Positions 43,124-52,679 of a stretch of 64,000 nucleotides of DNA are shown piece by piece. The translations under genes and the position numbers were made by a program. The first letter of the stretch is position 1, and every line of letters begins with the position of its first letter. Source of the DNA: Arion vulgaris (lineage: Eukaryota > Mollusca > Gastropoda > Stylommatophora > Arionidae); assembly GCA_020796225.1 (NCBI GenBank), contig CM036775.1, positions 14,876,875 through 14,940,874 on the forward strand. Direction: 5' to 3'. The notes under the pieces are model-generated. The model was not told the origin of the DNA. It searched no databases and saw nothing but the letters and a program-made list of their open reading frames with translations.

Positions 43124-43204
43124 CCGCCTGAGTGGTTACAGGGGCCCTAATTTGGGGTGTAAAGAATAGAACCACTGTTACCTGCCACGCATGTAGTAAG
43201 AGAG
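43124..43204 (+). repeat. SINE-A head fragment
   Basis: CGCCTGAGTGGTTACAGGGG through CTGCCACGCATGTAGTAAGA, then truncated. Confidence 0.65.
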
Positions 43205-43399
43205 AACAGAAAACATAAAAAGGTACTAATTCTTTGCCATTTGGTAATTGATAAAATAAAATACAATCAAATTCACTGCCTAGCACTTATATATATATTC
43301 CTCTTGTACTGAACAAAGGGCCTGCACGTAATTTCTCTGTGTTGCTGTCCTGGGCAACTCGTTCAATCTCTTCCATGGAATTGAGTTTGATATTAGTTG

Positions 43400-43890
43400 C
43401 CTTTTTAGCAAAGTTAATTTCAGGGTTTCCCTCTCTTTCTTGAAACTTTTGCCTCCCACTTCAATGCCTACTTTTGTATTCTTTGATTGCCCATGTGGTG
43501 CAGGGCGGGGCCCAAGGGAAGCAAGTTAATTTCAGGGTTTCCTCTCTTTCTTGAAACTTTTGCCTCCCACTTCAATGCCTACTTTTGTATTCTTTGATTG
43601 CCCATGTGGTGCAGGGCCGGGCCCGCAAAGGAAGCAAAGTTAATTTCAGGATTTCCTCTCTTTCTTGAACTTCTCACTTCAATGCCTACTTGTATTCTTT
43701 GATTGCCTCATTGTAGGCCTACATAGGGAGCAGTAATTTCAGATTCTTCTTTTTGGAACTTTGCCTCTTCAATGCATTTTTGTATTCTTGATTGCCATTG
43801 TGAGGGCTAAAGCAAAGTTAATTTCAGGGTTTCCCTCTCTTTCTTGAAACTTTGCCTCCACTTCAATGTCTACTTTTGTATTCTTTGATT
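43400..43890 (+). repeat. About 115-bp tandem repeat of flank plus SINE-B head
   Basis: Units start AAGTTAATTTCAGGGTTTCC, contain CTTCAATGCCTACTTTTGTA and TTCTTTGATTGCCCATGTGG, and end in the SINE-B head GGGCCCAAGGGAAGCAA. About four copies, the third and fourth shortened, lead into an intact SINE-B at 43890. Confidence 0.8.
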
Positions 43891-44137
43891 GCCCAAGTGG
43901 TGCGGGGCCCAAGGGAAGCAAAGTATAGTACCACTGCAACTACAATGCATGTCGTAGAGGCGACTGATGTAGGTCCTAGGGATGCTACGCTAGTAAATAA
44001 AAAGCAGCGCAGAAATTGGATGTGCTGGCCTACTTGTGGCGTATAATTGGCACAACCTACAATCGCTTTTAGGCTCAGATCACATACAAATCACATAGTG
44101 ATTGACAAGTGGTCGATGTGAAGCGTTGAAGAAGCAA
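43890..44137 (+). repeat. SINE-B copy
   Basis: Full copy ending GAAGCGTTGAAGAAGCAA. TSD GTATTCTTTGAT at 43878-43889 and 44138-44149. Confidence 0.85.
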
Positions 44138-44219
44138 GTATTCTTTGATAATTTCTTCTCACGGTATGTCCAACCGTGGCCTCCGGCAACATAGTCTACT
44201 AGCTCAGACGAGAAAGCCA

Positions 44220-44500
44220 AAATTCCTGTTTAAAGTGAGCTGGTTTTTTATAAATGTTTAATAGAACACTGTAAGGTTTTCTGCAATTTTACACAATTCT
44301 ACGAGTCCGTAGTTATTTATTGATGAAAAATTTTAATAATACTGATATTTCTTAGTGTTAAACTTAATTTGTAACAAAATATAATCTTGATTTAGCATGT
44401 TGTGTTGAGGTTAACCTTGATTTAGCATGTTGCGTTGTTTTTATAATGTATTTGTCTTTATTTAACAATACTGGAATTCAAGGCAATGTGCCATTGTGAT
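44220..44500 (+). repeat. Repeat N copy
   Basis: TAGAACACTGTAAGGTTTTC, TTATTTATTGATGAAAAATT and CTTGATTTAGCATGTTGTGT, the last segment duplicated in tandem. Confidence 0.6.
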
Positions 44501-44658
44501 CTGATTTCCTGGAATTTTTACCTCGGCTCGCTGAAATTATATTATCGGAGGCCACGGCCCAACATATCTCCATCTTCTTCTAATAATAGTTGTTACTAGT
44601 GGTTGATCAGACATTTCTCTGATTTCATTCCTTCTCCTGAACTACAACATATACATAT

Positions 44659-44893
44659 CTTCTTCTTCTTTACGTTCGTTCTTTACGATCAATTTTAATC
44701 ACTCTTTGTGATAAGTTTGATCTTTGCCAAGAACGTGTATAAGTTGCACATTGGTTGTTGGTAGCTCCTAACGTTTAGGACATGTGCATCCAATTTCAGC
44801 CAAACCTCCTTAGTCGCCTCTTACGACATGCGTGGCAGGTAACAGTGGTTCTATTCTTTACACCCCAAATTTGGGCCCGGTACCACTCGCGGG
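44659..44893 (-). repeat. SINE-A copy
   Basis: Full minus-strand SINE-A. TSD ACATATACATAT at 44647-44658 and 44894-44905. Confidence 0.87.
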
Positions 44894-45012
44894 ACATATA
44901 CATATACATCTCAAAATATAAATAAGAACAGCTGATTGGGTATAGAATCAGATTGTCAACAAATTCACATTGTCATTTTTACAAAGAGCATCATGGGAAA
45001 GCAGTATGAGAT

Positions 45013-45185
45013 CTACTCAGCGTGTCCATGACCTTGGCTAAGGAAGTTACCAATGCCAAAGTTATATTTGTTTTTGAGATACGGCAACTGGAAACCATCT
45101 GGTTTGATCTTGTTGACAACGTGAAACTTGTGGTGGATGCGTTTCCTATAAACAGCAGTAAGTGGATGGCGCTTAGAGCAAGTAC
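45013..45185 (-). CDS. TMEM120 terminal exon
   Basis: Acceptor TTTTTCCAG/GTACTT. The first 15 codons, VLALSAIHLLLFIGN, match the last membrane helix of TMEM120 (VLMCGFPFLLLFLGN in the human protein). The next conserved piece, RIHHKFHVVNK, lies two frames away; between them the family has seven residues but only two bases are present, so about 16-19 bases are missing. Downstream the second frame runs through KPDGFQLPYLKNKYNFGIGN to a TAG at 45013-45015. The first frame instead continues to a TGA near 44991 with no resemblance. Either a real deletion changed the tail or the assembly lost bases. Confidence 0.75.
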
Positions 45186-45339
45186 CTGGAAAAAGTTAAA
45201 CAAACAGGGTTAAGTACAATAGGCATTAGTACGGAGACAATGGTATCAGAAAAATCACAGCTGTCTGTAACAGAAGTCTGTAACAGTTAGGAAATTTCCG
45301 TTGGAGGTGGCTGATTTTTATAGATAAAGTTAATTGCAT

Positions 45340-45700
45340 ATCCTTTACAGAACTGTGTGAGTCAACCCCAGCCTTTTAATGCTGTTTGTGATTTTTCTAG
45401 GCATTATTACGTTCATATCTGAGGTAAATCTGCATGGCCGGCCTTTTGCTTTGTATCAATTGTATTGGAGTCACATCGTTCTTTGAGGTGCTATGTTCTG
45501 TCTGTTGGTAATCTGCTTATGTGGCTGAACCATTTAATTTGTTGCTTCTTGATGAAGTTCAGTACTGATGTTGTAACGCTTTTCCCTTATGTCTTCATTT
45601 CTCAACCGGTCTCTTCTTGTTACCCAGCATTCTGCGTAGACACTTCATCTCTGTCGTGACTAGTTTTCTTCTATCATTTGATGTTACCGTCCAGGTTTGG
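45340..45700 (-). repeat. SINE-I fragment and LINE tail fragment
   Basis: 45340-45440 is antisense SINE-I (GCATATCCTTTACAGAAC, TTTTTCTAGGCATTATTACG). 45460-45700 repeats the LINE tail at 39090-39310 (GTCTGTTGGTAATCTGCTTA, TTGATGAAGTTCAGTACTGA, CACTTCATCTCTGTCGTGAC). Confidence 0.6.
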
Positions 45701-45712
45701 CACTAATAGCAC

Positions 45713-46278
45713 AATATAGCAAGTTTTATAACAATTAAAATATAGTAAGTTTTATAACAATTAAAATATAACAAGTTTTATAGCAATTAAAACATAGCAA
45801 GTTTAATAGCAATTAAAATATAGCAAGTTTTATAGCAATTAAAATATAGCAAGTTTTATAGCAATTAAAACATAGCAAGTTTAATAACAATTAAAATATA
45901 GCAAGTTTTATAGCAATTAAAATATAGCAAGTTTTATAACAATTAAAATATAGCAAGTTTTATAGCAATTAAAATATAGCAAGTTTTATAACAATTAAAA
46001 TATAGCAAATTTTATAGCAATTAAAATATAACAAGTTTTATAGCAATTAAAATATTGCAAGTTTAATAGCAATTAAAACATAGCAAGTTTAATAGCAATT
46101 AAAATATAGCAAGTTTTATAGTAATTAAAATATAGCAAGTTTTATAGCAATTAAAATATAGCAAGTTTTATAGCAATTAAAATATAGCAAGTTTTATAGC
46201 AATTAAAATATAGCAAGTTTTATAGCAATTAAAACATAGCAAGTTTTATAGCAATTAAAATATAGCAAGTTTATAGCA
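45713..46278. repeat. 26-bp minisatellite, about 21 units, TMEM120 last intron
   Basis: Unit ATAGCAAGTTTTATAGCAAT plus TAAAAT. Variants ATAACAAG and GTTTAATAGC alternate. It lies between the last two exons. Confidence 0.9.
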
Positions 46279-46462
46279 ATGAAGTCCTTTTCAGGCCTAC
46301 ATCCAGATCAACGCCAAGATTTCTTCTCAGGACTTAACAAACATACCAGAGCACAATACTCAACAAACAGTAATTTTTTAGTACTAGTCCCAAGCCACAT
46401 AGCCACCACCAAGACAAAAAAAGGACAATACGTTCTGATATAACCAAAAAGACATCCATCTT

Positions 46463-46682
46463 AACTGATTGGCTACGAATTGAAAAATGGGTTGTGGCTG
46501 AATTAAATTTATGTCATATTTTCCCATTGCAGGTTTATGTACAAATTCAGCTGCAGTTTCCTTAATTATTAACAGATTTTTATGAGTAATATACCATTTT
46601 GTAGGTAAATGAATTTTCTTTAAAACAGATCTAAAAGAAATATACAGTAGTGTTCCCAGCGGCTTATGGGAGCCAATCAGTT
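46463..46682 (+). mobile_element. 220-bp MITE, copy 1 of an inverted pair
   Basis: Perfect 12-bp terminal inverted repeats AACTGATTGGCT and AGCCAATCAGTT, no ORF. The element at 48344-48565 is its reverse-complement sister with about 90% visual identity. Confidence 0.8.
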
Positions 46683-46771
46683 GAGTTGAAAAGGGTTAGC
46701 CTCGACCACATAGAGGCTTAATCCACCACTTTACAAACATACAACAAAAACCAACAATTAAAATATGGCAA

Positions 46772-47080
46772 TGCCGAGTGGTTACGGGCCCAAATTGGAG
46801 TGTAAAGAATAGAACCACTGTTACCTGCCCCACATGTCATAAGAGACGACTAAGGAGGAGGAGTTGGAGCTAGCTACCCCACCCGTAAAAACAATAGATG
46901 GCTACAGAAACCACAACCAAGGAAACTCATAGCCCGCCACCCAAGGAAGAATAAGGACCCCCACAAGGAGAAAATGGGGAGAGAGTGAAGAGATCTGCAA
47001 AAGATGGCCTTGGATAGACGGGTTTGGAAGGCCTTGGTTACAGACCTATGCTTCCCTAGGGGCGAAGAGTGAAGAAGAAG
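46772..47080 (+). repeat. SINE-A' copy (SINE-A head, different tail)
   Basis: Head and core as SINE-A to GACTAAGGAGG at about 46858, then an unrelated body with GGAAACTCATAGCCCGCCAC, AGATGGCCTTGGATAGACGG and a GAAGAAGAAG tail. TSD AAAATATGGCAA at 46760-46771 and 47081-47092. Confidence 0.82.
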
Positions 47081-47094
47081 AAAATATGGCAAGA

Positions 47095-47515
47095 GTTTTG
47101 ACAAACAAAGTAACAAACAAAAAATGGGTGGACATCATTCGGAGATCACATCTCAAGAAAATGACTTGGCTGTACACGCCTGGACATGCTGGGTAACGAG
47201 CGTGCTGACTCTCTTGCAAACAGTGTCCCGACTCAAGTGGGCAGAAGCATGGACAGAGCCGATATCATCAATGCAGTACGCTCTCAATTGTGTGACATGG
47301 GCGGGTCTCAGACACTGGAGCGAGTTCGAGAATTAGGCGCTAAGTTTGGACATGCCAGACAGTGTCGTCTTCGTGGTAGAGAGAGAAGATATAGTAATCA
47401 ACTTCTCATGGGTACTGTGAGCAAATGGACTTTGGGATGGCTGCTGCAACGGAGGACAGAGCACGAATGGAATGCCCAATGTGCCATGACGTCGATCGCA
47501 TAACATAACATAATA
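47095..47515 (+). pseudogene. LINE 3' end with RNase H remnant
   Basis: PGHAGNERADSLANSVPTQV-type (frameshifted), MDRADIINAVRSQLCDMGGS, LERVRELGAKFGHARQCRLR and LGWLLQRRTEHEWNAQCAMT, stop, then repeated CATAA as tail. It ends about 10 bp from the donor of the TMEM120 exon at 47525. Confidence 0.75.
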
Positions 47516-47524
47516 AATACTAAC

Positions 47525-47593
47525 CTGCCATTCCTCACATTGTGGATGCTGTGCCAGCCTGAACAAGGCATACGCATTATACAACTGGAAAAA
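47525..47593 (-). CDS. TMEM120 exon FFQLYNAYAL
   Basis: Acceptor TTGTGTGCAG/TTTTTCC, donor GGCAG/GTTAGT, 69 bp, phase 0 at both ends. Encodes FFQLYNAYALFRLAQHPQCE plus EWQ, matching the loop and helix after the LLPFL helix in TMEM120 (human FWQLFNALTLFNLAQDPQC). The exon is flanked closely by a LINE tail on its downstream side and a minisatellite upstream, and by an inverted MITE pair about 0.8 kb away on each side. Confidence 0.92.
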
Positions 47594-47642
47594 CTGCACA
47601 CAAAAAAACAAGAGATAGAGATATGAGATGCAGATCACTAAT

Positions 47643-48270
47643 AAATATTTATGTGTCAACTATAACATAAAGAATAAATATTTATGTGTCAACTATAACA
47701 TAAAGAATAAATATTTATGTCATATAACATAAAGAATAAATATTTATGTGTCAACTATAACATAAAGAATAAATATTTATGTGTCAACTATAACATAAAG
47801 AATAAATATTTATGTCAACTATAATAAAGAATTAAATATTTATGTGTCAACTATAACATAAAGAATAAATATTTATGTGTCAACTATAACATAAAGAATA
47901 GGGGGACTGCCTAGAGTAGTTGATAGTAGCTCGGCCTGCTAGCTGTGAGACGCCTCATAGCTCAGGTTCGAACCTACTGTCCGGCATTTGTTCGAGTCCC
48001 TGGTCTTACTCAGGACGATAACGTGAGTACCTCTGAAGTCGGAGAAAATCTGCCTGTATGGCGAGGGAATACTAATTACGAGTACATTGAGCACATGGCT
48101 GCCAGTGTAAAGTAATTTACAATGTGCACACTGCTGCCATTGTAAGAAATTGGAAAAACGGATTTTCACGCAAAATCAGTTTCAGAGATGAAACTTCGTC
48201 TGAGTTGAAAGCAGACGAAAAAAAACAAACATAAAGAATAAATATTTATGTGTCAACTATAACATAAAGG
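47643..48270. repeat. 33-bp minisatellite split by SINE-H
   Basis: Unit AATAAATATTTATGTGTCAA plus CTATAACATAAAG, about eight units left and one to two right of the SINE. Confidence 0.88.
47901..48227 (+). repeat. SINE-H copy in a minisatellite
   Basis: Head GGGGGACTGCCTAGAGTAGT, B box GGTTCGAACC, tail GAAAAAAAACA. TSD AACATAAAGAATA at 47888-47900 and 48228-48240, both array sequence. Confidence 0.87.
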
Positions 48271-48343
48271 GGCACAAATAATAAACCGACATTCAACTTA
48301 AATAACAGAAATCAGTAAACAGAAAGTCTATATTTCCCTTATT

Positions 48344-48565
48344 AACTTATTGGCTCCCCATGAGCCACTGGGAGTGCCACTGGGTATTTCTTTTAAATCC
48401 ATTTTAAAGAAAATTCATTTACCTACAAAATGGTATATTACTTATAAAAATGTGTTAATAATTAAGAAAACTGCAGCTGAATTTGTACATACACCTGCAA
48501 TGGGAAAATATGACATAAATTCAATTCAGCCACAACCCGTTTTTCAATTCGGTAGCCAATCAGTT
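48344..48565 (-). mobile_element. 222-bp MITE, copy 2 of an inverted pair
   Basis: Ends AACTTATTGGCT and AGCCAATCAGTT. Shares GGTATATTACTTATAAAAAT, GAAAATATGACATAAATTCA and AGCCACAACCC with the reverse complement of 46463-46682. Confidence 0.8.
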
Positions 48566-48586
48566 AAACAATTATTTTTAAAAGTC

Positions 48587-48922
48587 CTCTTCTTCTTCTG
48601 CAATCAACTTCTGCTATGCAACTACTCCGGTATGTGTCACAAACAGGGCGGTACGCTTGAGGTCTTCACCGGTTCCCCATAGTTTGTCTTGTAGGGTTGT
48701 TTCTGTTGGTCAGATCTCCATTCTCGCATTACTCAGACTGTGGCAGTCTTGCAGGATGTGCTCTGGGGACTGCTTAGGTGCTCCACAGGTGCAGGCAGTC
48801 GAGTCCCTGAGACCCATTCTATGGAGGTGTGCTCTGAGACTGCAGTGTCCCGTTCTAAAACTGAAGACTGTGTTTTTCTGTTTACTGTATTTATACTGTT
48901 GTGCTCTGGGTTTTAGCCTCCT
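48587..48922 (-). pseudogene. LINE 3' end
   Basis: Minus strand: SLRAHLHRMGLRDSTACTCG, PEHILQDCHSLSNARMEIWP, LQDKLWGTGEDLKRTALFV and a GAAGAAGAAGA tail. TSD TTAAAAGTC at 48578-48586 and 48923-48931. Same family as 50273 and 53330. Confidence 0.75.
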
Positions 48923-48982
48923 TTAAAAGTCTATGTTCCGCTCACAAAAAATGTCTAAAAGAAAATCTACATTTTCACTTAC

Positions 48983-49047
48983 ATAACCAAAGTAGAGGAA
49001 CGGCAGCAGAAATGATAATCCTTTCCACATCCAGGACATAAAACCCT
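48983..49047 (-). CDS. TMEM120 exon [11 protein letters not shown]
   Basis: Acceptor TGTATTACAG/AGGG, donor GGTTAT/GTAAGT, 65 bp. With the G from the previous exon it begins [20 protein letters not shown] and ends GY. Human TMEM120A reads [20 protein letters not shown], so identity is high. It forms a membrane helix. Confidence 0.94.
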
Positions 49048-49189
49048 CTGTAATACAAAAACAAGTAAACACACATTTCATTTTGAAAACAAATTTAATT
49101 TATATAATTTTACAGAAGTTTCTAAACATTGTAGATGTAGTGCATTTAAGATGTGTTTGGTATCTGTTAAATAGTGTGAAATTATGGGA

Positions 49190-49375
49190 TATGGGGGTAT
49201 CTCTGTGATTAAGTAGTAAAGTCCTTGCCTTGTGTTTCAAAGGTGACAATACACCTATGGTGAAAAGGTGACAATACAACTAAGGTGAAAAGGTGACATA
49301 CAACTAAGGTGAAAAGGTGACAATACAACTAAGATGAAAAGGCTATGGTGAAAAGGTGGCAAAACACCTAAGGTG
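49190..49375. repeat. SINE-G fragment grading into a 24-bp minisatellite
   Basis: 49190-49243 resembles a SINE-G head (TCTCTGTGATTAAGTAGTAA, GTCCTTGCCTTGTG). 49244-49375 repeats AAAGGTGACAATACAACTAA GGTG about six times with losses. Confidence 0.55.
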
Positions 49376-49539
49376 AAACTGCAACAGCATTTCTAGTGTG
49401 CCATGAAACAGTAACAACACAAACAGAATGGCATAAAATTGTGACAAGCCCAGAGTGACATGAATTGATGATTGTGATCGCAGACCTAGTATGACATGAA
49501 CTTGTGACACTTTATCTATGATTTGGGATGGGGATAGTG

Positions 49540-49790
49540 AATTCCTTTGTGGCTAAGTGGTTACACTTTTTGCCTTGCGTTTTGAAGGTCATGGGTTTGT
49601 TTGAATCCGGAACGCGAGGTCATGTTCACTAGAGTATTTTTTCCAAAGACCCTAGGATTTGTTGCCAGAGTTAAGGAGTTCGTGCTTTGTGCAATACTCT
49701 GGCAGGTGGCGTGCCATTTCTGCAGAGAGGTTCCAAGTCATATGAGGTCAAACCCGGTGCAATGAAGTCAATCCTTCGGCTTTAGACCTA
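49540..49790 (+). repeat. SINE-G copy, full length
   Basis: Head TGTGGCTAAGTGGTTACACT, GGTTTGTTTGAATCCGGAAC in place of the B box, GTTGCCAGAGTTAAGGAGTT, tail CAATCCTTCGGCTTTAGACC. Confidence 0.8.
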
Positions 49791-49911
49791 TTTTTATATC
49801 TATGATACAGCACATCAGGTGACAGCAATCCAGGATGACAACACATCCAAGACGACAACACATCCAGGGTGACAGCATGTGACCATTTGATAAAATAAAA
49901 TGATGCCATAC

Positions 49912-50004
49912 CTACAGTAATGTCCATCTCATGGCTCTCTCCCAGTGACCGCAGCCGATAGAGACACCCACTTTGGTAATAGTACTGTAGGACATACACG
50001 AAAC
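49912..50004 (-). CDS. TMEM120 exon [12 protein letters not shown]
   Basis: Acceptor TTTTGTTCCAG/GTTTCG, donor CTGTAG/GTATGG, 93 bp. Encodes (S)[30 protein letters not shown] and the first base of Glu. The human protein has [20 protein letters not shown] at this place; [14 protein letters not shown] is identical. Phase 1 in, phase 1 out. Confidence 0.95.
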   Translation of the reverse strand, partial: VSCMSYSTITKVGVSIGCGHWERAMRWTLL

Positions 50005-50108
50005 CTGGAACAAAACCAGCAACTACAATTTACAAACATATCAGGAATTTTTTTTAAAATTACCTACTTAAACCCACATCATAAATGAAGCCATAAAGGA
50101 TGTTCATA

Positions 50109-50806
50109 CGCCCGAGTGGTTACCGGCCCAAATTTGGGGTGTAAAGAATAGAACCACTGTTACCTGCCATGCATGTCGTAAGAGGCGACTAAGGAGATTT
50201 GGCTGAAATCGGATGCATGTGTCCTAAACATGTACAAGTCTATGCGTTTAGGGATCTACCAAACCAATGTGCGTTAGCTAAAGAAGGCGGGCAACTACCT
50301 CAGACTGATCTTGAGATCAGTTTGAGAAGCCAGAACAACCATCGGCTGGCACTACAGAGACAAATGGACAAAAGACCATCCTCAGGCTAACAGCAGCGAC
50401 GGATACTATGGTCTGTCTCGTAGTGAATAAATTGCCATACTTCGCCTCCATACCAGTCACAACAAACTCCGTGCCCACATGTTTCACAAATTTAAAATTG
50501 GCACAACTGCCCCTGCAAAAGGCGGACATGACGGCAGAACACGTTCTGCAAGATTGTCAACTGATAGCAGATATAAGAAAAGAAACCTGGCCCCAAAACA
50601 CAGAGCTTCGAGAGAAGCTGTACGGAGGAACGGAGTCCCTTAAAAACACGGTGAAAATTCATGAAAAAGTTGGTTCATCAGTCTAGGCCGGAATCGCACG
50701 AGAGAGAGAAACCAATGTGCAACGTATACACGTTCTTGGTAAAGATCAGGCATATCACAAAGAGTGATTAAAATTGGTAGTAAAGAACGAAGCAAAGAAG
50801 AAGAAG
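50109..50806 (+). repeat. SINE-A copy split by a LINE 3' end
   Basis: 50109-50272 runs from CGCCCGAGTGGTTACC to AAACCAATGTGC; 50709-50806 resumes at the duplicated AAACCAATGTGC and ends AAGAAGAAGAAG. Confidence 0.85.
50273..50708 (+). pseudogene. LINE 3' end nested in SINE-A
   Basis: AKEGGQLPQTDLEISL, then frameshifts, LPLQKADMTAEHVLQDCQLI, ADIRKETWPQNTELREKLYG, GTESLKNTVK and a stop near 50688, with a short purine-rich tail GAGAGAGAGA. TSD AAACCAATGTGC (12 bp) at 50261-50272 and 50709-50720. The tail of an RNase H-bearing, Jockey-like LINE ORF. Confidence 0.8.
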
Positions 50807-50819
50807 TTCAAGGTATCAA

Positions 50820-51225
50820 GCAGTAGCATGTCCCTTGCAGAATGTCGCTTTCATCACAGTCCACCTGCAAAACTCTTGTCTCTAGCAAATTCTCCTGCCT
50901 CCTCCATCAAGGTTTCTTTGATATTCTGCTGCCACCTTCATCTTGGTCACTCCCTGCCTCATACTTCAAGAACCATGCCTACGTTACCTTGTCTCCAAAC
51001 CAGTGCGGTTTAATTTGGCAAAAATATTTCATTTTCTGAAACACAATGTTATTTATGAGCCAATGATCCTCGACATAGGTATTCAGTTTTCTCCAATAGA
51101 TGTCAAAGGGTATGCATACTGATGGTTCCTGTGGCTTGCTGGTTAAACACACTCCTCTCTCTGTCACTCAAGCATCAAGCTCTACTTGAACAATGTGTAA
51201 TTCCAAATTCCTTAAATCACTGGAT
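50820..51225 (-). repeat. Repeat P (retroelement 3' region)
   Basis: Minus strand near 51190 encodes LRNLELHIVQVELDA and a stop, the same end as at 56.5 kb (RSLELPVVQAELDA) and 63.5 kb (SNLELPIAKVELDA). The 3' region reads TGGTTCC/CATACTGAT in antisense. Family not identified. Confidence 0.45.
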
Positions 51226-51230
51226 GGAAT

Positions 51231-51770
51231 CAATTTCTTCTTGAGCGCTCCATATCGACCACTTGTTAAACACACTCTGTGATTTGTAGTGATCTCTCTC
51301 TCGCGATCGTTCTTAAGCCGTTTTTATCATTCTATTATGATATATAAACAGCCAACCATCAGAACGGGATGTTCGTGCACAGCCTTCAGTACCAATTGGA
51401 GCTCAAGTGCTTATCTTTCGGTGGTGTGTTCGGTTTCAACCAGCGTTTGTGTACGGTTCGCTCTCCGCTAGTCTTTTGCTGTCCCCAGTCAAAACCCAAA
51501 AGGCAGTAGGTTGCTATTGTCTTTCAGGGCAGTGACCTGTAGATGATCTGCCCTCCCGGGCTGATGAGCGTCATCTGCCCAGGTAGTGATCTAAGAACGA
51601 TTGTACATTGTACCAGTTATGCGCCAGCACATCCAATTTCTGCTACGCTTTTTATTTACTAGGGTAGCTTCCTAGGCCCCTACCTCAGTCGCCTCTTACA
51701 ACATGCCTTGTAGGCCGCAGTGTAACTATTCTTTGCTCGCTTGTGAGCACCGGCAACACATGGCGGAATC
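51231..51770 (-). repeat. SINE-B copy split by SINE-E
   Basis: 51231-51295 holds TTGAGCGCTCCATATCGACC; 51583-51770 resumes with GTAGTGATCTAAGAACGATT, GCGCCAGCACATCCAATTTC and CTCAGTCGCCTCTTACAACA. Confidence 0.82.
51296..51582 (-). repeat. SINE-E copy nested in SINE-B
   Basis: 287 bp from the CTCTCTCGCGATCG end to GAGCGTCATCTGCCCAG. TSD GTAGTGATCT at 51286-51295 and 51583-51592. The sense strand starts CTGGGCAGATGACGC and ends GA-rich. Confidence 0.82.
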
Positions 51771-51929
51771 AATGAATTAGTGTCCTCATCCAACAGTAGG
51801 TGCCAAGAGACCAAAGAATATTCCCTTTCTATCCTAAGTCCCCAACAATCGATGCTTGCATGTTCACTCTCTCATTGCTACTAACATCCGAATACCCAGG
51901 GCAGTAGATTCATGCGAGTCTGGTTGGAA

Positions 51930-52205
51930 ACTTCTAAAGTATGGACACAGCCGATGTCATCAATGCAGTACGCTCTAATTTATGTGATATGGGCGAATCT
52001 CATACACTGGAACGAGTGCGTGAATTAGGAGTTAAGTTTGGACATGTCAGACAGTATTGTCTTCGTGGTAGAGAGCAAAGGTATACTAATCAACTTCTCA
52101 TGGGTATGGTGAATAAATAGACTATAGGATGGCTGCTGCAGCGGAGGACAGAGCAAGAATATGAATCCCCAATGTGCGATGACGTCGATCGCATAACACA
52201 ACATA
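51930..52205 (+). pseudogene. LINE 3' end fragment
   Basis: MDTADVINAVRSNLCDMGES, LERVRELGVKFGHVRQYCLR, a stop inside WMVNK*TIGWLLQRRTEQ and a CATAACACAACATAA tail. Copy of 47095-47515; it ends about 75 bp from the donor of the next TMEM120 exon. Confidence 0.7.
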
Positions 52206-52281
52206 ATATCTACTCAAACCGAAAGCCGTCTTTGAGAAAAAAAACAATCAAACAAAAGTGAACTAAACAAAAGATACATAC

Positions 52282-52343
52282 TTAGGTAAATGACAAATAA
52301 GAGGTGCTGAAACCGGAACTCTGTGTAGGTGTACCCATCAGGC
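52282..52343 (-). CDS. TMEM120 exon PDGYTYTEFRF
   Basis: Acceptor TTTGCTTTCAG/GCCTGA, donor ACCTAA/GTATGT, 62 bp. Encodes (W)PDGYTYTEFRFQHLLFVIYL(S). The human protein has [20 protein letters not shown] here. Entry phase 2, exit phase 1; both fit neighbours. Confidence 0.9.
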
Positions 52344-52423
52344 CTGAAAGCAAACAATGACACATATTATATAAATATATCATTTATTTCGCATTTTATT
52401 TCAAAAATACAACATGAAATAAA

Positions 52424-52677
52424 TCTTCTTCTTTTGGAACTCTCCATTTCAACCACTTGTTAAACTGCTTCTTTAATTGAATGTGATCCGAGCCTAAGAG
52501 CGATTGTACGTTGTGCCAATTATGTGCCTATATGTAGGCCAGCACATCTGATTTCTGCTATGTTTTTTATTTACTAGGTAGGTTCCTAGGCCCTACCTTA
52601 GTTGTCTCTTATGACATGCCTTGTAAGTCGCAGTGTTACTATTCCTTGCTTCCCTTGAGAGCTCTGGCAACACATAG
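52424..52677 (-). repeat. SINE-B copy
   Basis: Antisense: TCTTCTTCTTTTGGAACTCT, GATTGTACGTTGTGCCAATT, TTAGTTGTCTCTTATGACAT. Confidence 0.8.
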
Positions 52678-52679
52678 CG

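Noticed and set aside
45022..45213. Plus-strand 63-codon frame with good composition
   Set aside because: It is the antisense shadow of the TMEM120 terminal exon.
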